From an uncultured Bacteroidales bacterium (GTDB lineage Bacteria > Bacteroidota > Bacteroidia > Bacteroidales > Bacteroidaceae), in the NCBI GenBank assembly GCA_902799355.1, contig CADCAG010000008.1, positions 1 through 64,000 on the forward strand: 64,000 nt of DNA. Direction: 5' to 3'. Position numbers and translations under genes: made by a program. Position 1 is the stretch's first letter. Every line of letters starts with the position of its first letter. Under the pieces are notes generated by a model that saw nothing but the letters and a program-made list of their open reading frames with translations, did not search any database and was not told the DNA's origin. Below are positions 1 to 6,587 of the stretch, in pieces.

Positions 1-786
1 AGCGTCTGTCAGCGGATGCGGGTTGTTCGTTGTTGCTACGAACGAGGCGAAGCGAGGACGGTCTTCCTGAGCGGCTCCATAGATGGGGCGCCCGTTGACC
101 TTTGACTTCGAGAGCGTCTGCTTCAGGGCAGCATGCTGACTGGGACGGATGGCGTCGAGCTCGTCGAGGTTGACCAGCAGGTTGTTGGTCAGCGCCATCT
201 CCTTGTCGAACTTGTTCGAGAGGTTCAAGTGGTCCAGATAGTACTGGCGCAGCTGCTGGGGCAACAGTCGACGCAGGAAGGTGGTCTTGCCACAACCTTG
301 AGCACCGATGAGCACGGGTACGCACTCGTTGCCGTGCAACTCGTCCATCTGCAACCAGTGGGCCACCGTTGAGCGTAGCCAGATGGCCAGAAATCCTGCC
401 TGTTCGGTGGTGATGCCAGGCAGTCGAGAGAAGAGTCGTGCCACATGGTTCTCTCCGTCCCATGCTGGAAGATGATCGAGGAAGTCGCCAATAGGATTAT
501 ACTGCGGCACCTCCTCGGAGTTGACATACATCTGGATGTCAGCCTTCGGATTGCCCTCAGTAATCTCCTCGCGCAGGGCTCTGAGCACGATGCTGTTCAT
601 GGCCTCCTGGGTCAGCGGGCGATAGACGGGTTCAGCGTCTTCTCCCTCAGCCTTCTTGGCGAATTCCACTTTACCGTTGAGGATGTTGCGACGGAACAGG
701 TAGTTCTCCGTCAGGAACTGCTCAACAACCAGTACATTCTCCTGTGAGGCAGTCATTGCCTCACCATTCACAATAGTGTTTTGCAT
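1..786 (-). CDS. VapE-family P-loop ATPase (N-terminal 262 residues, runs off window)
   Basis: Read on the minus strand from the ATG at 786, the frame stays open to base 1, so this is the N-terminal part of a longer protein. A Walker A motif (GAQGCGKTT) lies near residue 161 and a Walker B (NLDELD) near residue 206. They are preceded by a region with DHLPAWDGENH and followed by FASFVATTNN, a combination typical of virulence-associated protein E (VapE/VirE) helicase-primase-like ATPases of mobile elements and Bacteroidales genomic islands. The expected role is nucleic-acid remodelling or replication of an element; this is inferred from the family only. A Bacteroidota-type promoter lies 64 bases upstream of the start. 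The missing C-terminus cannot be judged, so intactness is unknown. Confidence 0.85.
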   Translation of the reverse strand, partial: MQNTIVNGEAMTASQENVLVVEQFLTENYLFRRNILNGKVEFAKKAEGEDAEPVYRPLTQEAMNSIVLRALREEITEGNPKADIQMYVNSEEVPQYNPIGDFLDHLPAWDGENHVARLFSRLPGITTEQAGFLAIWLRSTVAHWLQMDELHGNECVPVLIGAQGCGKTTFLRRLLPQQLRQYYLDHLNLSNKFDKEMALTNNLLVNLDELDAIRPSQHAALKQTLSKSKVNGRPIYGAAQEDRPRFASFVATTNNPHPLTDA

Positions 787-849
787 AACAAGAAATAGTT
801 CTTTATAAAGGTTAATTCACTCTCTGTATTCTGTGTCTGAATACAAGTG

Positions 850-880
850 CAAAGATACAAAATTTTTCGCAGAAATCCAA
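850..880 (-). promoter_or_regulatory. Promoter of the vapE-like gene
   Basis: On the minus strand TATCTTTG occupies 857-850 and TTG occupies 880-878, separated by 20 bases. This matches the Bacteroidota sigma-A pattern (TTG, 19-21 bp, TAnnTTTG). The predicted leader is about 60 nt. Confidence 0.7.
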
Positions 881-943
881 GGTTTTCCCCCAGAAAATGA
901 TGTTTTTTATAAGGAAAAAAGCTCAAAAATACACAATTAATTC

Positions 944-1042
944 GATGTTAGGTATCATGTTAGGTTTGATGTTAGGTCTACAAAATAGACCTAACATAAT
1001 AAACGTATTGATAATCAGTGTGTTAGTTGCTTTATGTTAGGT
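944..1042. repeat. ATGTTAGGT iteron-like repeats with a 12-bp inverted repeat
   Basis: ATGTTAGGT occurs at 945, 957 and 969 (exact 12-bp period), again at 1034, and inverted at 989-997. The third direct copy and the inverted copy form a perfect 12-bp palindrome (ATGTTAGGTCTA, 969-980 / 986-997) with a 5-base loop. It lies about 90 bp upstream of the vapE-like promoter. It could be a regulator operator or replication iterons; the sequence does not distinguish these. Confidence 0.75.
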
Positions 1043-1094
1043 TGTTAGTTCTCCGTAAATAAAGACCATTAAAATCGCAGAAATCAGAAAAAAT

Positions 1095-1190
1095 ACAACT
1101 GATACAGACGTGGCTACAACTAATACAGCGCTGGCTACAACTGATTTAGTACCCAGCTACAGCTGTCTCGTGTATGGCTATAGCTATTAT
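1095..1190. repeat. Degenerate 21-bp tandem repeat
   Basis: Four units beginning ACAACT/ACAGCT and ending in GGCT or AGCT start at 1095, 1116, 1137 and 1159, with a decayed fifth at 1180. Lengths are 21, 21, 22 and 21 bases. No reading frame with coding character spans them. The interval 1191-1277 shows nothing beyond AT-rich sequence. Confidence 0.6.
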
Positions 1191-1277
1191 TTCTAGTTTT
1201 TCTATAGTTTTTTCAAAAATAATCTCCGACCTTACTTTTTCTATCCTAGTCATATCTAAACTTTTTCTTCCTTTTTC

Positions 1278-1308
1278 TTTGTTGTTTCTAGAATAATGAT
1301 TAAATTTG
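1278..1308 (+). promoter_or_regulatory. Promoter upstream of the structured RNA
   Basis: TTTG at 1278-1281 and TAAATTTG at 1301-1308 are 19 bases apart, a good Bacteroidota promoter. Transcription should begin near 1312, exactly where the first RNA hairpin begins, about 240 bases before the next start codon. Confidence 0.65.
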
Positions 1309-1311
1309 CAA

Positions 1312-1503
1312 GTGCAATCCGAAAGGACTGCAAGATATATTGCTCAAATTCTCCTGTCGAATCACCACCTCACAATGAGAAGAGAGAGCAATCCCAATCT
1401 ACATTGAAGCTGCGCATAGAGCGTAGACTTCAGTCATAGTAGATTGGGGGCTTGTGGTGAGCCTGACAGGAGATATGACGGGTCTGCGCTCTCTCCGTGT
1501 TTT
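1312..1503 (+). ncRNA. Candidate structured RNA (6S-like shape or long structured leader)
   Basis: Complementary segments fold into a compact RNA. A 5' hairpin (1313-1320 / 1325-1332) closes on a GAAA tetraloop. A long interrupted hairpin then has stems 1351-1358/1465-1472, 1362-1368/1454-1460, 1393-1402/1439-1448 and 1405-1415/1421-1432. Between the second and third stems the 5' side has a large bubble containing GAGAGAGC (1382-1389). This is perfectly complementary to GCTCTCTC (1488-1495) in the loop of a small 3' hairpin (1478-1481/1495-1498), so a tertiary contact is possible. Length (~190 nt), own promoter and a long hairpin with one asymmetric bubble resemble 6S RNA, but I cannot match a family. 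It could equally be a regulatory leader of the lipoprotein gene, since no strong terminator separates them. Confidence 0.5.
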
Positions 1504-1550
1504 AGAGTTTGTGCGACTTGTTGAATAAGAATAGTTCAAACCTAAAACAA

Positions 1551-2447
1551 ATGAGAATGAAGAATTTGAGTATTGTATTCATTGTATCGGCAATTGCAAC
1601 TTGCCTTCTTTCATCATGTACGCAAACGAGCAGGACAGATGTCGCTGCCCAAATTGCAGAGACAGAAAGAAAGTACCAAGACACAATAAAAGTTTTAAGG
1701 CAACAACTTGCTGAGGCTAATGATAAAATAGGAATTCTGAGTTATCCAGCTGACCAAAGATTATCCCACATTGGAGAATTATTTAATTCAGGGGATTATG
1801 ATGGTGTTAAAAAAGAAACTGCAGAGCTTAAGCGTGTTTTCCCTAATGCAAAGGAAAACGACAGTTGTAACGAATACCTGAAAAAAATAGAGGCGATTGA
1901 AGCTGCAAAGAAGGCCGAGGAAGACAAAATAAAGGCCTTGGGATATAAGGCATTTAAGGATACCCCAACGGTTAAGTTCGGCAACGTTACATATTCATTC
2001 TCAGGGTTTACATATGGGCGCACGTTCACTTTCGAATATGTACTCGACGTGGATGAGTATTCATATGAGGTTGCTGACAAGAATAGTACCTATATACTTG
2101 CTTCACTTGCCATTTCTACAAAAGAGAACTACGCCTCTACTCCAAAAGTCTATGCCTGTGAGATAGTGGGTGGTAAATTAAAAGAGATAGATGATTTCAG
2201 AATAGAATACGCTACCTATAATACCTATGGTGCGAGCATTGGCAACTATTCCGAAACAAGCCACGATTTCTCGAAGGTTAGCTCTGTAAAATATAAAATG
2301 GCAGCCCAGATACCACAATCACAGACGAGCAAGCCCATTGTAATAATTGTGAGAAAAACTTCGGGATATTTGTCGGGTGAAATATCACTTGACGAGGTCA
2401 GAGAGAATTATGAAGTTGTCAAGATTTTAAATAGGAACAGATTATGA
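1551..2447 (+). CDS. Coiled-coil lipoprotein of unknown function
   Basis: The protein of 298 residues starts with a lipoprotein signal peptide ending in LLSSC (Cys about residue 23 from this ATG). A stretch of about 45 residues follows that is rich in Glu, Lys, Gln and Leu and looks like a coiled coil, then an acidic middle with LFNSGDYDGVKKE resembling a single TPR-type helix pair. The C-terminal half is beta-rich and rich in Tyr and Ser. ATG codons at 1551 and 1557 are both possible; an upstream TTG at 1509 would add residues before the signal peptide and is unlikely. It overlaps the next gene by 4 bases (ATGA), indicating an operon. I do not recognise the family. Base composition is AT-richer than the housekeeping genes after 6.5 kb. 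Confidence 0.8.
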   Translation: MRMKNLSIVFIVSAIATCLLSSCTQTSRTDVAAQIAETERKYQDTIKVLRQQLAEANDKIGILSYPADQRLSHIGELFNSGDYDGVKKETAELKRVFPNAKENDSCNEYLKKIEAIEAAKKAEEDKIKALGYKAFKDTPTVKFGNVTYSFSGFTYGRTFTFEYVLDVDEYSYEVADKNSTYILASLAISTKENYASTPKVYACEIVGGKLKEIDDFRIEYATYNTYGASIGNYSETSHDFSKVSSVKYKMAAQIPQSQTSKPIVIIVRKTSGYLSGEISLDEVRENYEVVKILNRNRL

Positions 2448-2806
2448 GCAAGATAGTGAAAAGAATTCTCGTTTGCTTAGTGATTCTCGTATCACTTAGC
2501 AGCTGTAATAACATTAAGTATCGTGAGTTATATGGTATTACGGATGAGTTCGTGGAAAAACTCCAAACGACATATCAAAGTTATGGAATGCTTGGAGGAA
2601 TGGAATACACAAAATACACTAAAGATAAGGAATATAAGGTATTCCCAATGGGTCGCTTAATCAATGTGCGAATTGAGCGATATGCTAATGATGAAGAATA
2701 CGAAAACCTAAGACAAGCTTTGGAATCACATTATTCTGGCGACAGAAGAGTTAATCGGATATATCGTAACCAGGCAGGAACGATTATGATTGATTGTAGA
2801 AACTAA
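2444..2806 (+). CDS. Small lipoprotein of unknown function
   Basis: The 120-residue product has a short hydrophobic signal ending in LSSC (Cys near residue 21), then a charged, Tyr-rich domain of about 100 residues with no motif I recognise. It is translationally coupled to the preceding coiled-coil lipoprotein by ATGA overlap and lies 12 bases before the SPFH gene. Both lipoproteins are probably anchored at the cell envelope next to the SPFH protein; that is inference from context. Confidence 0.75.
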   Translation: MSKIVKRILVCLVILVSLSSCNNIKYRELYGITDEFVEKLQTTYQSYGMLGGMEYTKYTKDKEYKVFPMGRLINVRIERYANDEEYENLRQALESHYSGDRRVNRIYRNQAGTIMIDCRN

Positions 2807-2818
2807 AAATATATTTCT

Positions 2819-3919
2819 ATGGCTATTATTGATGTCGTAAAATACGAACAACAGGAAGGTGTCATTGTACACAAGTTTCCGTCATGCGATTTATGCTGGG
2901 GATCTCAGTTAGTTGTATATCCTGGGCAAGTAGCGTTCTTTGTAAAAGGCGGTACGGTCTGCGATAAGTTTACTGACGGTACCTACACGCTTAAAAGCAA
3001 TAACGTCCCGCTATTAAACAAAATTATTAATCTGCCATTCGGTGGAGACTCTCCATTCCAAGCTGATGTGTGGTTTGTAAATCTACTCCAGCGATTTAGT
3101 CTCAAATGGGGAACGGAAACACCGATTCTGCTGGAAGACCCAAAGTACGACATCATAGTACCGGTAAGGGCTCATGGTCAATACGGTTTCAAGATTAGCG
3201 ATGCAGAAAAGTTTGTTTTCACTCTTGTGGGTAATATGCCTAATTTCAGCGAAATACAGTTGCAAGCATACTTTCGTGGTTTGCTATTGACGAAATTAAC
3301 CAGCATCATTTCCCAGAAGATTGTCGACGACAAAATATCTGTATTGGAAATACCTACGCATTTGGAGGAGATTTCTACATTCTGCCAAGATAAGTTGACA
3401 CCATTCTATGCCGAATATGGTGTAGAAATTATGCTCTTCAATATAATCTCTATCAACATTCCCGAGGACGATCCCAGTTTGAACGAAATAAAGAAAGCAA
3501 AGAATCTCTCTGCAAGATTGAAGATCGCAGGACGAGACAACTATAAAATGGAGCGTTCTTTCGATGTGATGGATAAAGCAGCAGAAAATGAGAGTGGTGC
3601 AGGTGCTGCTTTTATCAACGCTGGATTGGGACTAGGTGCATCGCTTAATATGGGTAAGCAAATGGGTGAGCAATTAATGTCCAGCGGTAATGATGTTCCA
3701 CCGCCAATACCAACAAGTGTTTCCTATTTTCTTGCAGTAAACGGGCAGCAGCAAGGTCCATATTTTTTTCAACAGATAAAAGACACAATTGCACAAGATG
3801 CAAACGTTTTGAATCTATTAGCATGGAAGAAAGGTATGACTGGTTGGCAACCGCTTAAGACATTTGAAGAGTTTGCTACTAACGACAGCAGCGAATGTCC
3901 GCCTCCAATTCCCGTGTAA
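2819..3919 (+). CDS. SPFH-domain protein (YdjI-like) with C-terminal GYF_2 domain
   Basis: The 366-residue protein begins with an SPFH/virion-core-like region (about residues 15-250), with GQVAFFVKGG and DGTYTLKSNNVPLL typical of the YdjI branch of the SPFH superfamily. A Gly/Ala-rich segment (GAGAAFINAGLGLGASLNMG) follows. Residues about 300-350 form a GYF_2-type domain (YFLAVNGQQQGPY ... WKKGMTGWQPL). SPFH proteins form membrane-associated oligomeric platforms, and GYF_2 domains usually bind proline-rich peptides; the polyproline stretches PPPIP (about 294 and at the C-terminus) could be ligands. Third gene of a four-gene cassette. Its partner genes suggest an envelope-associated assembly, but no function is demonstrated. 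Confidence 0.8.
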   Translation: MAIIDVVKYEQQEGVIVHKFPSCDLCWGSQLVVYPGQVAFFVKGGTVCDKFTDGTYTLKSNNVPLLNKIINLPFGGDSPFQADVWFVNLLQRFSLKWGTETPILLEDPKYDIIVPVRAHGQYGFKISDAEKFVFTLVGNMPNFSEIQLQAYFRGLLLTKLTSIISQKIVDDKISVLEIPTHLEEISTFCQDKLTPFYAEYGVEIMLFNIISINIPEDDPSLNEIKKAKNLSARLKIAGRDNYKMERSFDVMDKAAENESGAGAAFINAGLGLGASLNMGKQMGEQLMSSGNDVPPPIPTSVSYFLAVNGQQQGPYFFQQIKDTIAQDANVLNLLAWKKGMTGWQPLKTFEEFATNDSSECPPPIPV

Positions 3920-3954
3920 ACAAACATATTATCATTCTCAAAAACATAAAGCAT

Positions 3955-4998
3955 ATGAAAGCATTACAATGTGAAATGTGTGGCAGCCAAGATTTGGTAA
4001 AAGACGGTGGTGTCTTTGTATGCCAGTCATGCGGTACAAAATATACCGTCGAAGAGGCTAAGAAAATGATGGTTGAAGGAACTGTCGAAGTAAAGGGTAC
4101 GGTCAAAGTTGATACGTCCGATGAGTTGAAAAATCTATATGAAATTGCTCGTAGAGCTAAGGATGCTGATAATAATGCAAATGCCGCGAAGTATTACGAC
4201 ATGATACTTGTGAAAGACCCTGGAAGTTGGGAAGCAAACTATTATGTTGTATATTTCAAGTCGATGGGGTGCAAAATTGCAGAGATTTGGTCTGCAGCAA
4301 CAGATATGGCCAATTGCCAGTCTTCAGTTATTAGACTAATTAAAGACAATGAAACAGATGAAGCTTTGCAGAAAGCTGCACTGACAGAAATATCATTGAG
4401 AAATACGATGATTTCTTCGTTGTTATTCAATGCGGCTAAAAACCACTATGAGGGAATCGATTCGAGCATTCAGCATAATTATATCCAAGAATACTGTAAC
4501 AACGCATCCGCGTCTGCAATGATAATGTATAACTTTGGTGATGAAGTAGAAACAGTATTTGAAGGAAAATATTCGGATGTTTCTATTCAAGGCTGGAAAG
4601 GAGGTATCGATATACACAAAGAATATGTAAAGTATCTTCAAGATAAAACAGCTAACATTAATATAATAAACTCATATGGAGACAAAATAAGAAAATACGA
4701 TAGCTCTTTTACAAATCCATATGTAGATACGTCAGCCTGTTATGTAGCAACTGCTGTGTATGGATCTTATGATTGTCCTGAAGTGTGGACTCTTCGTAGA
4801 TTCCGTGACTATACACTTGATAGAACTTGGTATGGTCGTCTTTTTATTAAGACGTATTATGCAATAAGCCCTACATTCCTTAAGTACTTTGGTAATATAA
4901 GAGTATTCAAATTACAAGGTAAAATTATACTAGATCGTTGGGTAGCAAAATTGAATAATAAAGGCTACGAGAACACTCCATATAAAGATAAATACTAA
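3955..4998 (+). CDS. Zinc-ribbon protein with C-terminal CFI-box
   Basis: The start is the ATG at 3955, which gives MKALQCEMCG and an intact N-terminal zinc ribbon (CEMC at residue 6-9, CQSCGTKY about residue 24); an upstream start would overlap the SPFH gene. A helical, TPR-like middle follows (about residues 60-260). The C-terminus has CYVATAVYGS with VWTLRRFRDYTL downstream, the signature of the CFI-box C-terminal domain found on many otherwise unrelated bacterial proteins. It is 347 residues long and lies 35 bases after the SPFH gene, so it is probably co-transcribed. The role of the CFI-box is not established. Together with the SPFH/GYF protein it makes an unusual, possibly conflict-related, set. 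Confidence 0.78.
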   Translation: MKALQCEMCGSQDLVKDGGVFVCQSCGTKYTVEEAKKMMVEGTVEVKGTVKVDTSDELKNLYEIARRAKDADNNANAAKYYDMILVKDPGSWEANYYVVYFKSMGCKIAEIWSAATDMANCQSSVIRLIKDNETDEALQKAALTEISLRNTMISSLLFNAAKNHYEGIDSSIQHNYIQEYCNNASASAMIMYNFGDEVETVFEGKYSDVSIQGWKGGIDIHKEYVKYLQDKTANINIINSYGDKIRKYDSSFTNPYVDTSACYVATAVYGSYDCPEVWTLRRFRDYTLDRTWYGRLFIKTYYAISPTFLKYFGNIRVFKLQGKIILDRWVAKLNNKGYENTPYKDKY

Positions 4999-5046
4999 TA
5001 TACCTAAGAGAAAACGCGAATCGGTTTCCAAAAATCTAATAATAAA

Positions 5047-5095
5047 GATTTCCCTGACGTTTGCTTGCAAATGTCAGGGAATTTCTGTATCTTTG
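5047..5095 (+). promoter_or_regulatory. Palindrome overlapping the promoter of the transposase gene
   Basis: CCCTGACGTTTGC (5052-5064) and GCAAATGTCAGGG (5067-5079) form a 13-bp inverted repeat with one G-T pair and a 2-base spacer. A -33 type TTG (5065-5067) sits in its centre, and a -7 box TATCTTTG lies at 5088-5095, 20 bases further on. It may terminate the upstream gene, regulate the transposase, or be a REP-type hairpin recognised by it. Confidence 0.6.
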
Positions 5096-5120
5096 CGTTC
5101 AATAAGAGTGTGAAGGAACT

Positions 5121-6266
5121 ATGACGCGAGAAGAGATGATGGCTGCAGGGCTGGTGCCTGAGGAAACGAAGCATAACGGGCATCGCAGGGCTCATTTTCA
5201 TGACTATAACCGTCCTGGCGTTTACATGATAACGATGGTGACGGAAGGACGGCAGCGTCTCTTCGGGCAGATTGTGGGACACACGAGGGGTGCAAAAGGA
5301 ACGGAGGAATACCCCCATCTGCTGTGCTCGGTGCTGGGAGAACGGATACTTCAGGAGGAGATAGCAAAGATTTCCAAGTTCTACAAGATGGTGGAAGTGA
5401 TGAAGGTGGCGCTGATGCCTGATCATATCCATCTGTTGCTGAATGTCAGAGGAAAACTGCCTGAGGGGAAGCACCTAGGGACTGTTATTCGCGGATTCAA
5501 AACGGGCTGCACCAGAGCTTGGTGGCAATTGCAGGACGAACAGGAAGGACAGCCCAGCGGAGAAGCACAGCCCAGCGGAAAAACACTGGGCACCGTGGGG
5601 GAGGAAACGGTGCCTGAGGTTTCTCCCTTAGGCAGCAGCAAAGGTTCCTCGGGTGGCAGTAAAGGTTGGAGGCCGGTACTTTTCGAGGCTGGCTATCACG
5701 ACCGCATCATTATAAGGGATGGGATGCTGGAAAATATCTGTCGCTATATGGACGAGAACCCTTTTCGTGCACGACTGAGAGAGGAACGCCCGAACCTGAT
5801 GCAGCGCCGCCTGCACCTATGGATTCATGACCGCGAATATGCTGCTTTTGGCAATCTTTTCTTGCTGAAGAATCCGGATAGGATCCAAGTGTTTTTCCAT
5901 CGGAAGAACAAACAGGGGGTGCCAACGCATCTGACTCTGGAGTACGCCCAGGACAAGGAGAGATTGCTGAAACGGGCCGAGGAGGGTGCCGTGCTAGTGA
6001 CACCAGGTATCTCAAAAGGCGAAAAGGGTGTTGTTGATGCAGCCTTGGACGACCATCTGCCTCTTATCCTCTTGCAGAAGGAGCCTATCTCCGAGTATTG
6101 GAAACCATCGCAAGAAAGGTTTTATGCCTGTGCTGCCGGAAGATTGCTTATTCTGGCTCCTTGGCAGATGGAGGGTGATTCGGACTATGCACGTTTCCAC
6201 TCATTAAACGATTTGGCACGTGACATCTGTAATGCAACGGATACTCGGCTACTTAATCTTTCGTGA
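5121..6266 (+). CDS. REP-associated tyrosine transposase (Y1/HUH) with C-terminal extension
   Basis: The N-terminal ~220 residues match the TnpA_REP/RAYT (Y1_Tnp) group. The start is RPGVYMITMVTEGRQ, the metal-binding HUH motif is DHIHLL (His at about 101 and 103), and the ICRYMDENPFRAR segment carries the likely nucleophile Tyr at 209. Such enzymes cut single-stranded hairpin (REP) DNA and are usually domesticated single-copy genes. A low-complexity Gly/Ser/Pro insertion (about residues 140-185) is encoded by DNA with its own hairpin (5589-5596/5607-5614). The last ~130 residues (EGAVLVTPGIS ... LPLILLQ ... GRLLILAPW) are not part of a RAYT and resemble a DprA/SLOG-type nucleotide-binding fold. 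Total length is 381. The stop codon overlaps the last bases of tRNA-Arg on the other strand. Confidence 0.85.
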   Translation: MTREEMMAAGLVPEETKHNGHRRAHFHDYNRPGVYMITMVTEGRQRLFGQIVGHTRGAKGTEEYPHLLCSVLGERILQEEIAKISKFYKMVEVMKVALMPDHIHLLLNVRGKLPEGKHLGTVIRGFKTGCTRAWWQLQDEQEGQPSGEAQPSGKTLGTVGEETVPEVSPLGSSKGSSGGSKGWRPVLFEAGYHDRIIIRDGMLENICRYMDENPFRARLREERPNLMQRRLHLWIHDREYAAFGNLFLLKNPDRIQVFFHRKNKQGVPTHLTLEYAQDKERLLKRAEEGAVLVTPGISKGEKGVVDAALDDHLPLILLQKEPISEYWKPSQERFYACAAGRLLILAPWQMEGDSDYARFHSLNDLARDICNATDTRLLNLS

Positions 6267-6337
6267 TCCCGTTGGGATTCAAACCCAAGACCTTCAGAAC
6301 CGGAATCTGACGCTCTATTCAGCTAAGCTACGGGACC
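6264..6337 (-). tRNA. tRNA-Arg(CCG)
   Basis: Read on the minus strand, the acceptor arms GGTCCCG / CGGGATC pair over 7 bp (one G-T), the anticodon loop is TTCCGGT with anticodon CCG, and the T-arm contains GGTTTGAATCC. The discriminator base is A at 6264 and CCA is not encoded. A -7 box (TACCTTTG, minus strand 6374-6367) lies 30 bases upstream of the mature 5' end. The gene marks the boundary between the AT-rich accessory segment and the housekeeping segment. Confidence 0.95.
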
Positions 6338-6382
6338 GTGGAAATAATTCCATTGTAAAAGTTTTGCAAAGGTACAATAATT

Positions 6383-6410
6383 AATTGAGAATTGAGAATT
6401 GAGAATTGAG
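6383..6410. repeat. Heptanucleotide tandem repeat (AATTGAG)4
   Basis: Four perfect copies of AATTGAG in the tRNA-Arg/asnA intergenic region. The same heptamer, reverse-complemented (CTCAATT), recurs in tandem at 13929-13963 inside a coding sequence. Between 6543 and 6584, just before asnA, there is a more decayed 7-bp-phased stretch (AAATTGT units). Confidence 0.9.
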
Positions 6411-6502
6411 AATTATATTCTTTTAAGTGTTGCCGATATGTGCATAATGATAGCCTAAAATCAACTTTTTCTTTCATTTTGCAAAATATTTCGGCTTTTT
6501 GC

Positions 6503-6532
6503 TTGCTTATTAATATAAAATTAGTACCTTTG
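6503..6532 (+). promoter_or_regulatory. asnA promoter
   Basis: TTG at 6503-6505 and TACCTTTG at 6525-6532 are separated by 19 bases, matching the Bacteroidota consensus, 55 bases before the asnA ATG. Confidence 0.75.
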
Positions 6533-6587
6533 CAATCGCAAAATGTAAAATGGTTAAATTGTAAATTGTCAAATAGTCAAATATAAG

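Noticed and set aside
944-1190. CRISPR array
   Set aside because: The repeats are short (9-21 bp), without unique spacers of regular length, and no cas genes are present.
5710-6015. Small antisense frames within the transposase gene
   Set aside because: They are explained as shadows; the Y1 transposase motifs are on the plus strand.
6264-6337. Search for a duplicated tRNA-Arg 3' end as an integration (att) repeat
   Set aside because: No second copy was seen by eye within the first 6 kb; if one exists it would lie before base 1.
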